Program-made: the position numbers and the translations under genes
The notes under the pieces: model-generated
The model's input: only the letters and a program-made list of their open reading frames with translations
What the model was told of the DNA's origin: nothing
Database searches by the model: none
Shown: one piece after another, positions 48,620 through 57,770 of the stretch
Layout: every line of letters begins with the position of its first letter
Position numbering within the stretch: the stretch's first letter is position 1
From: Thiocapsa bogorovii
GTDB lineage: Bacteria; Pseudomonadota; Gammaproteobacteria; Chromatiales; Chromatiaceae
Length of the DNA stretch: 64,000 nt
NCBI RefSeq assembly: GCF_021228795.1
Contig: NZ_CP089309.1
Span: 3,472,001-3,536,000, forward strand
Direction: 5' to 3'

Positions 48620-49125
48620 ATGACCAACCGAATTCTCGAAACGCTGTCCGTTTGCTCCTTCGCAGCACTGCTGGCGGCTGCGAACGCGGTCCATGGTGCG
48701 GGCTTCTACAGCCCGTCGATCGGCACCCCCGGAAGCCTCGGCACGGCCGGTGTCGCCAACCCAACGAACACCCGGAGCGCGGACGCCGCTTGGACCAACC
48801 CGTCGGGATGACCGGCATCGACCAACAGCATGTGATCGCTGGCCTCCAGGTCATCCTGCCTAGTGTCAAGTTCAAGGCGAAGAGTGTAGAGAATCTCTCC
48901 ATACTGCCCAGACTCCGGGGACCGGTTCGCGGCGGCAACGGCGGCAACGCGGCCGAAATTGCCCCCATCCCGAGCTTCTTCTACGTCCGGCCCCTTTCTG
49001 ATCGCGTCCGCTTCGGCTTCTCCTCGACCGCGCCGCTGGGCGGCGGTGTCGATTACGGATCGGATTTCGTCGGCCGCTACGCACTCCGTGACGCGACACT
49101 CGCCGGGCTTGCCGCGACATCACTG
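48620..49125 (+). pseudogene. FadL/OmpP1-family outer-membrane protein, truncated and frameshifted
   Basis: ATG 48620 begins a signal peptide (CSFAALLAAANAVHGAG) and the FadL hallmark FYSPSIGTPGSLGTAGVANP, then TNTRSADAAWTNPSG. One base is missing here, so the frame stops at 48811. The sequence resumes in the next frame with MTGIDQQHVIAGLQVILPSV, and later APLGGGVDYGSDFVGRYALR. The match ends near 49125, where it joins the tail of the radical SAM gene. FadL proteins carry hydrophobic compounds across the outer membrane. Only ~165 of about 430 residues remain. Confidence 0.75.
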
Positions 49126-49189
49126 CGGCTCGTGGCGATTGACGAATGCCCTGGCGAGGCCTTGAGCTTCATTGGACGGACTCGGTGGC

Positions 49190-50765
49190 TTACGGGGCCG
49201 TGGCGGGGGCGGATTGCGTAATCCCGAGATGCCTGAGCTCGTCGATGGCTGCCCGTCCCCGTCGCTCTGCCTCGGGGGTCTCGCCGAAATCCCGTACCAG
49301 GAAGGCGAGTCGTTCGATCTGTTTCTCGATCCGCATGTTCGCTCGGTCGTCCAGCTCAGGCACAAGCGGCCGCTCATACCCGATTTGCCAGAGCGACAAG
49401 ACGGCATGCTCGCTCTTCCAACGCGCATCCGTCAGGGTGCGTTCGCGCAGCGTCACGGCGGTCGCCGAATCCATACCAGCGTGACTCCAGGTGATCGGAT
49501 CGACGACTTCGAGCCGATGACGCTCCGCATCTTTCCAGACCGGCATGGTCTCGTCGACGAGGACGAAGGCGTGTACGCCGAAACGCCCAGAGAGCCGCTC
49601 GACGATGAATTGATGTGTGTGCTCGTATTCCTCGGGGGTTTCTCCCGGAAATCCAACGATGAAGGAGGTGCGAAGCGCGATGCGGCTCGGGGCGAGCAAT
49701 TCGAACGCCCGTTCGTTCTGGGATGCGGAAACCCGCTTGTCCATATCCCGAAGGGTCTTGTCGCTCATGGATTCAAACCCGATGAGAAGCCATTCGCAGT
49801 GAGCGGCCTCGAGCTTCTCCACAACTTCGGCGGCCCCGATGACATTGGCCCTCGTATAAGCCTCCCACGGGATCCCGACCGCCGGAAGCCTGTCCAACAA
49901 CTGCCGAAAGCGCGTCCGCGGAATCGTGAAGGTCTAATCCATTGCCCGAATACTCCGAGCCCCGTTGTGCTCGGCATAATGCATCCAGTCGCTGCAGATC
50001 CTGTCGGCCGAGCGGAAACGCCAGCGGGGCGACGCGGATGGGTGGGAGCAATATTTGCCGAAGAACGGACATCCCCGCATGGACTCGTAGGGCACGAGCC
50101 GATGAGTGCCCTGGAACTCGGGCGCAGGCACCGCATCGAGGTCTAGTGACGCAGGCGGGTTGGTCCGAACCCCGCCGCCGGGGTCACGCCAGACCAGATT
50201 GGGCACCTGGTCGAGGGTTCCGGAGCCGTCGAGCGCCTGCAGGAGCGCGGGCAACGCAATTTCGGCGTCGCCGCGGATGATGTAGGTGACGGCCGGGTGC
50301 CTTTTCAGGATACCGGCGAACTTTAGGTTGCTGAACTGTCCACCCAAGACCAGCGGCACGCCCAGGAACCGCGACGTTAGCCAGTCGATCGTCCGACCGA
50401 GCGTGTAGCTGTCGCAGATGAACGATGTAGAGAGGCCCAAGACATCGACATCCGGGTCGCGGCAGCCGGCGGTGCCGCGCCACAGATCCTCGAGATCGAA
50501 CAACACGCATTCAACGCCCGCTGCCTCGACGATCGAACGCACCGTCTCGGTAGGCAGATGGGGCATGCAGCCGTCCGTGGTAGGGGCGCAGCAGCGGTCG
50601 CCGCGACGACGCCGTACGGAGCGAGGACAGGTCCAGCGGCGCGCCGAGAAGACGCTCGTAAGTCGCAGTAAGCTCGGACTCCACCGTCGCCCCGAGGAGT
50701 GTGCCCTCAAGCGATTTACCGCTCATCGAGTAGGGGCCGAGCCCGGATGCCAATAGGAATCTCAT
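49190..50765 (-). pseudogene. B12-binding-type radical SAM protein, multiply inactivated
   Basis: Start ATG 50765 has an AGGAGAG ribosome site and gives MRFLLASGLGPYSMSGKSLE. A frameshift near 50600 is needed to join the next part (PHLPTETVRSIVEAAGVECV; DVDVLGLSTSFICDSYTLGR). An in-frame TAG at 49934 then separates ARSIRAMD from TFTIPRTRFRQLLDRLPAVG. The iron-sulfur motif reads RGCPFFGKYCSHP: the family form C-x3-C-x2-C has its middle cysteine replaced by glycine. The C-terminal half (LIGFESMSDKTLRDMDKRVS; RTSFIVGFPGETPEEYEHTH) is intact. Original role unknown; clearly no longer functional. Confidence 0.8.
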
Positions 50766-51243
50766 AGGACTTAATCTCTCCTGATCAGGTCGCTCGATGA
50801 TGCGAAGTCGGAAAAATGCCGTCTTGTCTCGATCCGAGGGCCGAGAGTACGTGTGGCGAGCTCGGCGGACAAGGCCGATCAGGTGTCCGCAATGACTCGG
50901 ACCCCCGAGGGTAAAGTCCGCAAACGGGTTCTCGGGCCTTCCCCTCGTACGCCGTGTCACGCTGGAAGCCAGTTCCACACTCGGCTAAAGTCGTCGCCGG
51001 ACGCGAACTGCAACCCGTCCCACCGACGGTTCTCGGCGACATGTCGCGCGACACGGGAGCGGATGCCCCGTCCAATCCGGCGAACCGAGGGAGGACCGTT
51101 CCGGAAGGGGTTTTTGATCGACCCGCTGGGATGCTCCGGTCGGCGATGATCGGTTGCAATGGTTTGGGAAAACGCTCACGCCCTCGGCGACGCGCCGTGA
51201 GCCTCGAAGAGCCGCAAGTTCTGTACGAGCACAAACGAAATCC
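50766..51243. promoter_or_regulatory. Divergent region between the radical SAM pseudogene and the methyltransferase gene
   Basis: No frame in these 478 bases is convincingly coding. The region should hold the promoters of both divergent genes. No operator, repeat or terminator is obvious. Confidence 0.3.
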
Positions 51244-52719
51244 ATGAAATCACCCTACGACGACCATCCGGAGTTCTACACTCAAGACCATCGGCAGAAC
51301 CGCCTGTTGTTCCCGATCAACAAGGAACAGTTGGAGAGTCGTCACGCCGCGATGTTTTCCGAATGGAATCTTAAAGAAAAGACGGTGCTGGATCTCGGTT
51401 CCTGCATGGGGGCGACGGGCCAGTGGGTGCTGTTTAACGGCGCGCGACACTATACCGGCGTCGAGGCACAGGCCGCCTATGCGGAGCGATCGCGGCATCT
51501 ACTCGGGCATTATTCGGACCGTGTCAGGATCGAGCAGACATCCATCGAAGATTTTCTGGCCGTGAATACAGAGGAATTCGATGTTGTCGTGATGCTCGGC
51601 GTGATCTACGCCTTTTTGAGCTATCACGACCTCCTCGCGAAGGTCGCGCGAATCTGCAAGGAAACACTGATTATCGAAGGGGTCTATCCGTATCCGAACG
51701 TCTGCAATCCGAAAGCCCCGATCGTCGAGATCACGACCGAGCAATCCATGGTGGTGGCGGACGCCGAGCAGCACGTGCAAGGCATCGGTGTGCGTATCTC
51801 CCCGTCGGCATTGTCGATCGTTCTCAGCACCATGGGTTTCGAGCCTGTGGGGAAGCCGACGATGCCGAAGCACATCACGAGCGTGATCGACAATTTTCGT
51901 GGAGATCCATCCGAGACCTATTCGGTGCGCTATATCGAGTCGTTTCGTAAGGTGGACAGGATCTGTCGGGTGTTGACGGATGAGTTGGTCCACCCGACCG
52001 AGGACACTAGAATAAAGGCATGGGCCGATTTCGAGAAACATCGGCCCTATGTCGAGCCGAAGACCCTGGCGCTGGCGGAAAAGCCATGGCAGTTCGATCA
52101 GAAGGTTGCCGAGAATTTTCCGGACGAGGCACGGCAGAATATCCCCGATTACGGGCGCGTGCTTGACGTCTGCATCGAGATTGCAGACATGTTCTTGGAG
52201 AAGGACGCCCCGGTAATCGATGTCGGTTGTGCCTTGGGCGAGGCGTTGAAGCGCTTCCATGAGCACGGCTATCGACATCTATACGGCGTCGACAACTCAC
52301 GCGACATGCTGGCGCGTGCGTTCAACAGTACCGATCAGACTTTGACCTATATCCTGTCCGATCGTTTTCCATCCGAGCATGGACCCTATCGTTTGGTGAC
52401 CGCGAATTGGACGCTCCATTTCATCAAACAACGCGAGGACTATTTACGAGACATCCATGCGGCGCTCGAAGACGGCGGTTTTTTTGTCTTGACCGAAAAG
52501 GTCATGCTGTCCTCGATGATGGATCGTCTCTATAAGCAATTCAAGTTGGATGCCGGGTTGAGTCAGGACTACATCGATTACAAGGAAGAGGCGTTGAAGG
52601 ATGTTCTCGTGCCCTATCCTTTGGATTGGTACCTGGTGAAGCTCAGGCAGATCGGCTTTCGGTCGGTCGAGATTCTCAACGCGAGACTGTCGTTCGTGAC
52701 CTTTCTCGCCCGCAAATAG
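51244..52719 (+). CDS. Tandem methyltransferase-domain protein with a CmoA-like C-terminal domain
   Basis: Start chosen at ATG 51244, giving 491 residues; the ribosome site is weak. Domain 1 (residues ~1-240) is a class I methyltransferase with TVLDLGSCMGATGQWVLFNG and VVVMLGVIYAFLSYHDLLAK. Domain 2 begins near 284 (WQFDQKVAENFPDEARQNIP) and has motif I APVIDVGCALGEALKRF, then ANWTLHFIKQREDYLRDI and FFVLTEKVMLSSM. It follows E. coli CmoA almost from end to end. By my alignment, CmoA Arg199, reported to bind the carboxylate of carboxy-SAM, falls on a glutamate (IDYKEEALKDV). It may be an ordinary methyltransferase. Substrate unknown. Confidence 0.8.
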   Translation: MKSPYDDHPEFYTQDHRQNRLLFPINKEQLESRHAAMFSEWNLKEKTVLDLGSCMGATGQWVLFNGARHYTGVEAQAAYAERSRHLLGHYSDRVRIEQTSIEDFLAVNTEEFDVVVMLGVIYAFLSYHDLLAKVARICKETLIIEGVYPYPNVCNPKAPIVEITTEQSMVVADAEQHVQGIGVRISPSALSIVLSTMGFEPVGKPTMPKHITSVIDNFRGDPSETYSVRYIESFRKVDRICRVLTDELVHPTEDTRIKAWADFEKHRPYVEPKTLALAEKPWQFDQKVAENFPDEARQNIPDYGRVLDVCIEIADMFLEKDAPVIDVGCALGEALKRFHEHGYRHLYGVDNSRDMLARAFNSTDQTLTYILSDRFPSEHGPYRLVTANWTLHFIKQREDYLRDIHAALEDGGFFVLTEKVMLSSMMDRLYKQFKLDAGLSQDYIDYKEEALKDVLVPYPLDWYLVKLRQIGFRSVEILNARLSFVTFLARK

Positions 52720-52800
52720 ACGGCTCGTTCCTCCGGGGACGCCGGCGATAGGGTGGCGGAGTTGGGTGCATTCAGTCGAGGCAATCAAGAGGGTATCTCG

Positions 52801-53895
52801 ATGTATGTCGTCACGAATCGGAAGGTCAACAGGCGCAAGGAAGGTCTGGATCTCTTCGGCGATACGCCGAATACCGTTGGCCCCAACGAGCTGCGGCTCG
52901 TCAAGGTTACCAAACAAGGCTCCCATTACGTCACCGAGCTACTCGCCGACAGGCTGACACAGGCCGAGGTGCGGGAGCTGAAGCGACGACATGCGCTCGA
53001 CATCGACGAGCGGGCGGATTGGTATGCGAGTTTGAAGGTCGCCTGCGAGCTTATGGAACAGGTTGCTCGCGAGAAGCGCCATTTGTTGATCTATGTCCAC
53101 GGCTACAACAACGACATGCGCGACGTCGTGAGCACGGTCGAGGCGCTCGAGGCACTCTACAACATCATCGTCTTGCCCTTCAGTTGGTCCGCCAACGGGG
53201 GCGGGGCGGTCAGCGGGACGGCGGACTACCTCGACGACAAACAGGATGCGCGGGTCTCGATGGACGCGTTGAACCGCCTTTTCGATAAGGTGCAGTTCTA
53301 CCACGAGAAGCTGACCGAGGCGCGTCGGGATGCCTTTTGGCGGCAGGCCATGGCGGAGGACGGCGGTCGGGGAAATCGGGAGGCCGTGCAGGCACGCTTC
53401 ACGCAGCTGTTGGCCGATGACTGCAAAGTCACGCTCAACCTGATGTGTCACAGCATGGGCAACTATGTGCTCAAATATGCCTTGCAGCCAAGCGCTGCAG
53501 CCTCTGCAAAACTGATCTTCGACAATGTCTCGCTGTTGGCCGCCGATACGAACAATGCGGCTCATGAGATCTGGGTCCAGCGCATCCAGGCCCGCAACCG
53601 TCTCTATGTCGTCATCAACGAGAACGACTTTGCGCTTGCGTGGTCGCGCCGTAAGCCGGGCGAGGCGCAGCGGGCGCGGCTCGGCCATTATCTCAAGAAC
53701 CTGTTTGCGGCGAATGCGCGCTATATCGACATCACCCGGGCCGATGGCGTGGGCAACGCCCACGGGTATTTCACGGGCGAGCCGGTGGCGCGCAACGCGG
53801 CACTGAAGGCCGTGTTCAGCGACGCCTTCGAGGGCGGGCGTGCCGAGGATCGGTTGTCCTATGCGGCCGATATCAACGCCTATCGGTTGATGTAA
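52801..53895 (+). CDS. Alpha/beta hydrolase of the DUF900 type
   Basis: Start chosen at ATG 52801 (MYVVTNRKVNRRKEGLDLFG), giving 364 residues. The oxyanion region is HLLIYVHGYNNDMRDVVSTV, and the nucleophile elbow CHSMGNYVLKYAL lies near residue 216. Later segments (SLLAADTNNAAHEIWVQRIQ; RLYVVINENDFALAWSRR) carry the acid-loop position, and HGYFTGEPVARNAAL near the end supplies the histidine. The family consists of soluble serine hydrolases of unknown substrate. The gene follows the tandem methyltransferase by 81 bases. Confidence 0.8.
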   Translation: MYVVTNRKVNRRKEGLDLFGDTPNTVGPNELRLVKVTKQGSHYVTELLADRLTQAEVRELKRRHALDIDERADWYASLKVACELMEQVAREKRHLLIYVHGYNNDMRDVVSTVEALEALYNIIVLPFSWSANGGGAVSGTADYLDDKQDARVSMDALNRLFDKVQFYHEKLTEARRDAFWRQAMAEDGGRGNREAVQARFTQLLADDCKVTLNLMCHSMGNYVLKYALQPSAAASAKLIFDNVSLLAADTNNAAHEIWVQRIQARNRLYVVINENDFALAWSRRKPGEAQRARLGHYLKNLFAANARYIDITRADGVGNAHGYFTGEPVARNAALKAVFSDAFEGGRAEDRLSYAADINAYRLM

Positions 53896-54046
53896 GCCGC
53901 GTTCGGAGTGACGACGAAGGTTGGGTGAGAAACGGGCTTTTGTGTTCCATTCGGTCTTGCAGGTGACGCGGCTTCAATGAGTGAACCGCGCCGACACGAG
54001 GGCTGATGGCGTTCACGTATCTGTACGCTTTGCTTCTGAACCGTCT

Positions 54047-55378
54047 CTAAGCGACCTGCGCCCGGTCTTCGTTCCAGCGCTCTGCGCTACGGGAGTCGCC
54101 GTCGGTGCGCATGGCCGGGGTGGCCCACACCCGACCCATTCCTGGGCCGAGCTCGAACTCGAAGGGCGTGGGCAGTCGGTCCATCGGCGACTCGGGCGAG
54201 ACGTCGAGCATCGGGTCGGATGCTCGAGCGGCCTGGCAGATGTCGTCGATACGCAGGTGCTGGTGATTCCAGGGGTCCTTGTTCAGGGCGAGCAGTGCCG
54301 TGTCCCGACCCGTGTCGGACCCTTTGCGGAGCAGGAGGATGGCGGAATTCGGATGATTGAGTCGCTCGAGCGGCCCTTCCTGGCGGAACACCGGGAAACG
54401 GTCCTTGATGCGGTTGACCTCGGCGATGAAGCCGGTGAGATCGAGGTTTATGTCCTCCCAATCGTCGGGTCGAGTCTGGACGACGTCGAGTCGCCGTCTG
54501 AATCCATGCTCGAAACCGATCGGGATCATAACGCCCGCCGAGAAGAGCGCGGCGAACAGGTAACGTTGCTTCATGGCGTCGGGGTTGCCGCCGGATTCCT
54601 GAAAGAGCCGCTCGGTGTCGTGGCTCTCCGGAAAGCTGATCGAGGGGACCAAGCGGCGCGTCTGCTCGTATTGCTCCAGTAGCCAGCCGCCCTCGAAGTC
54701 CCACCATTTGGAGCTGTTGAAGATGGCGTCGAAGCCGGCGGCCGCGGTCTCTCGGGTTTGTTCCGGCGAGCAGCCCAGTGTCTCGGCGACGAAGACGACA
54801 TCCGGATGCGCCTTGCGGATGTGCGCAATCAGATGCTCCCAGACCGGTTTCGGGATCTGATAGGCCGCGTCGCAGCGGAAGCCGCGAAAGCCCAGCGCGA
54901 CAAGATACTCGACCATCTTGATGCAGTAGGCGAGGAGTCCCGCGCGATCGGGCGAGCCGCGGTGATCGAATTGCGCCAGATCGTGCCAAACGACCCGATT
55001 CCCGTCGGACTCGACACAGAAGGCGCTGGCGACCTCGTTGCCGTCGCGCACGAACCATTCCGGGTGCTCATGCACCAACCGCGAGTCCTTGGCGCAATGG
55101 TTGATCACGAGGTCGATCATCATGCCGAGACCGAGCCGATCGGCCTCCGCGACCACGGCGCGAACCTGCTCCTCCGCTGTCCGACCCGTATCCGGTGCAA
55201 CGAAGGTGGCGTTGATCGCGAAATGATCCGCGATCGAGTAGAGGGAGCGGGACTGGCCGAGGACCTGGATCGGGTTGACGAAGATCCAGTCGAAACCCAT
55301 GGCGGAGGCCCGCTCGAGGTGGGGCGTCCAATCCTTGAAATGTCCGGCGAGCCGGGGAAACAGATTGTAGATCTTCAT
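54047..55378 (-). CDS. GH13 (alpha-amylase family) enzyme
   Basis: The 443-residue protein is a (beta/alpha)8 barrel. Conserved regions are MMIDLVINHCAKDSRLVHEH (region I), RGFRCDAAYQIPKPVWEHLI (region II, nucleophile D), DVVFVAETLGCSPEQT (region III, acid/base E) and ISFPESHDTERLF (region IV, stabilising D). A short C-terminal beta domain follows. It probably cleaves or transfers alpha-1,4-glucan chains in the cytoplasm, as there is no signal peptide. It is the last gene of a minus-strand set with glgA, a GH1 enzyme and an ABC protein. Confidence 0.85.
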   Translation of the reverse strand: MKIYNLFPRLAGHFKDWTPHLERASAMGFDWIFVNPIQVLGQSRSLYSIADHFAINATFVAPDTGRTAEEQVRAVVAEADRLGLGMMIDLVINHCAKDSRLVHEHPEWFVRDGNEVASAFCVESDGNRVVWHDLAQFDHRGSPDRAGLLAYCIKMVEYLVALGFRGFRCDAAYQIPKPVWEHLIAHIRKAHPDVVFVAETLGCSPEQTRETAAAGFDAIFNSSKWWDFEGGWLLEQYEQTRRLVPSISFPESHDTERLFQESGGNPDAMKQRYLFAALFSAGVMIPIGFEHGFRRRLDVVQTRPDDWEDINLDLTGFIAEVNRIKDRFPVFRQEGPLERLNHPNSAILLLRKGSDTGRDTALLALNKDPWNHQHLRIDDICQAARASDPMLDVSPESPMDRLPTPFEFELGPGMGRVWATPAMRTDGDSRSAERWNEDRAQVA

Positions 55379-55450
55379 CGAGCCGATGCGCTCCTTGCCG
55401 CGTCTCGGCGCGGCGGATTGAGGGCTGGGTCAAGACCGTCGCGCGGCCGT

Positions 55451-57610
55451 TCAGCCTTCGCGGATATAGTCGTAGATATTGAGATAGTCCTGGCCGGGCA
55501 TGTTCCAGGAATAGTCGGTGCGCATCCCGTTCTTCATCAGTTCTCTGAAGTGCTCTGGGTGGTTGCGATAACAGGCGATGGCGCGTCCCAGCGCTGATTC
55601 CAGGCCGGGGTTGTCGAAATCGCGGAAGACATAGCCATTGCGCTCGTGCAGCGGGCGGTGCGAATAATCCTTGTCGAACACCGTGTCGGCGAGCCCGCCG
55701 ACCTCCCTGACCACCGGCACCGTGCCGTAGCGCAACGCGATCAACTGGGTCAGCCCGCAGGGCTCGAAGCGACTCGGCACCAGCATCATGTCCGCTCCGG
55801 CATAGATGAGGTGCGAAAGATCCTCGTCGAAGCCGATCTCCAGATGACAGTCGGGGCTGTCGTTGAGCATCCGTTTGAGGCCCCAGAAATCGCCGTTGAT
55901 TCGGTCATCCGGACTGGATCCGAGCAGCACGAACTGGGCGCCGCGCTCGAGCGTGTAGAAGATGGCGTGACGCACCAGGTCCAGACCCTTTTGGGGGTCG
56001 AGTCGGCCGATGAAGGCGACGATCGGCTTCTCGTTGTCGGCGAGCATCAGGCGATGACGCAAGGCGCGCTTGTTGTCGTACTTGCCGTCGATGCTCTCGA
56101 CGCTGTAGCGCACCGGGATTTGGTGGTCGACCTCGGGGTTCCAGATGTCGTAGTCGATCCCGTTGACCACACCGCCGTATTTCATCTGATGGGTATGCAG
56201 CGTCGGCTCCAGGCCGAATCCCTGGCCCTGATCCTTCGTCTCGAAGGCGTAGCGCGGCGAGACCGTGGTGATGAAATTGGAATAGACGATGCCGGCCTTG
56301 AGCAGATTCAGTGCCTTGGGATGCGTGTTGTCGGCCATGCGATCCTGATTGAAAAAGCGTTCCGGGCGGTTCAGTCCGGTCGCGTGCAGGATCTCCACGC
56401 CCGTCACCCCTTGATGGGCAAAGTTGTGGATCGTCAGGCAGACCCGCGGATGGGTCATCCCGAGCGGTTGATAGAACTCGTACAGGAACACCGGGACCAA
56501 GGCGGTCTGCCAGTCGTGTACGTGGATGACGTCCGGATGCTTGCCCGCCTTCCAGAGGAACTCCATCGCGGCGCGCGAGAAGAAGGCGTAGCGCAGCACG
56601 TCGTCCTTGAAGCCGTAGATGCTGCCGCGGTTGAAGAAGTTGTCCTGCGAGTGCGGCTCGATGAAGAAGCACTTTCGCCCGTGAACGAATCCGAAGAAGA
56701 CCGTGCAGTGGATGGCGCCGTCGTACCAGGGGACCCAAAGATCCTTGTAGACCTCGCGCATCTCGAAGATCTGATCGTGCCGCAGGGTCGCGTACATCGG
56801 CAGGATGATCTCGACATGATTGCCGCGGATCGCCAGCTCGCGGCTTAGACCGAAGACCACGTCGGCCAGCCCGCCGACCTTGGCGACCGAGGCCAGCTCG
56901 GGCGTGATGTGGACGATAAAGAGGCTCGGGCGATTGGGCGCAGGTGGCGGCGGAGCAGGCTCGTGGATCGGCTCGTGCTCGGGAGGTTGCTCGTGGGCCG
57001 GCTCCGGCTCCGGCTTGGGCTCGGGTTCGGGCACCGGCACCGGCGGTGGTACCGATGGCGTTTCGGCCTCCGGCTCCGCGAATGGCCCCGGCTCCGCAGG
57101 GGGCATCGGCGCGGGCGCGGATGACGGCTCGGGGTCGCGCGTCGGACGTGGTCGCATCGGGGGTGATGCCGGTTTCTCCGCGGGCGTCGAAGCGAGTGCC
57201 GGCGGTGTGACCTGCTTCACCTCAGGCTCGGCTTTCGGCTTGGGCTCTTGAGTCAGCTCGCCGCCTGAGGCCGATTCGCCCGGCGGACGTGCTCCAGCCG
57301 GCGTCGGCGTCGGCACGGAATCGGTCGGTCGCGGAGCGGCAGAGGCGGCTGTCCGGGGAGTTTGTGCCGAGACTGCAGGAGGGGATTTCTCGCTTTCAGG
57401 CATATTGCTCTCAGGCTTGCCTGCCGGGGGCGATACGCTCCGATCCCGCACGGACGCGTCCGCGCCTCCCGCGGTGCTCCTTGCCTCGCCCGCTGACGGT
57501 GGCGGATCGTTCTTCGCCGAGGACTTGGGGGCGGTGTGCTTGGTTGGGCCGCGGCGTGCGGCGTCCCTTTTCGATCCGGTTGGCTTGGATCCACTCGGCT
57601 TTTTCGCCAT
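55451..57610 (-). CDS. glgA: Glycogen synthase with a long low-complexity N-terminal extension
   Basis: The protein has 719 residues, against about 480 for typical GlgA. Residues 1-~227 are an extension: a lysine/serine-rich start, then proline/glutamate repeats (PVPEPEPKPEPEPAHEQPPE). The GT5 catalytic region begins FIVHITPELASVAKVGGLAD with the KxGGL ADP-glucose site. It continues DVIHVHDWQTALVPVFLYE, AFIGRLDPQKGLDLV and LVPSRFEPCGLTQLIALRYG with the catalytic glutamate. It adds glucose from ADP-glucose to the growing glucan. The start is fixed by a GGAAGAAA site. The extension may be an anchoring or linker segment. Confidence 0.9.
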   Translation of the reverse strand: MAKKPSGSKPTGSKRDAARRGPTKHTAPKSSAKNDPPPSAGEARSTAGGADASVRDRSVSPPAGKPESNMPESEKSPPAVSAQTPRTAASAAPRPTDSVPTPTPAGARPPGESASGGELTQEPKPKAEPEVKQVTPPALASTPAEKPASPPMRPRPTRDPEPSSAPAPMPPAEPGPFAEPEAETPSVPPPVPVPEPEPKPEPEPAHEQPPEHEPIHEPAPPPPAPNRPSLFIVHITPELASVAKVGGLADVVFGLSRELAIRGNHVEIILPMYATLRHDQIFEMREVYKDLWVPWYDGAIHCTVFFGFVHGRKCFFIEPHSQDNFFNRGSIYGFKDDVLRYAFFSRAAMEFLWKAGKHPDVIHVHDWQTALVPVFLYEFYQPLGMTHPRVCLTIHNFAHQGVTGVEILHATGLNRPERFFNQDRMADNTHPKALNLLKAGIVYSNFITTVSPRYAFETKDQGQGFGLEPTLHTHQMKYGGVVNGIDYDIWNPEVDHQIPVRYSVESIDGKYDNKRALRHRLMLADNEKPIVAFIGRLDPQKGLDLVRHAIFYTLERGAQFVLLGSSPDDRINGDFWGLKRMLNDSPDCHLEIGFDEDLSHLIYAGADMMLVPSRFEPCGLTQLIALRYGTVPVVREVGGLADTVFDKDYSHRPLHERNGYVFRDFDNPGLESALGRAIACYRNHPEHFRELMKNGMRTDYSWNMPGQDYLNIYDYIREG

Positions 57611-57770
57611 GCCTGTTTTCTTCCTGCAGCGGTGTTCGTTCCGGGTGAGACTCAGTGACTGATGCCTAGTGTACCCCGGGCGTCGCGCCGCGGTGTCCCT
57701 GGACGGGTGGTCGCGAGCCCCCCACCGAAGGTCTCGATCGACAGTCCCATGCGAGGCGCCCCGACCCGAA

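Noticed and set aside
56984-57060. Repeated GGCTCCGGCTC-like units inside glgA, at first sight a repeat array
   Set aside because: They encode the proline/glutamate repeats of the GlgA extension in frame. There are no spacers, so it is not a CRISPR array.
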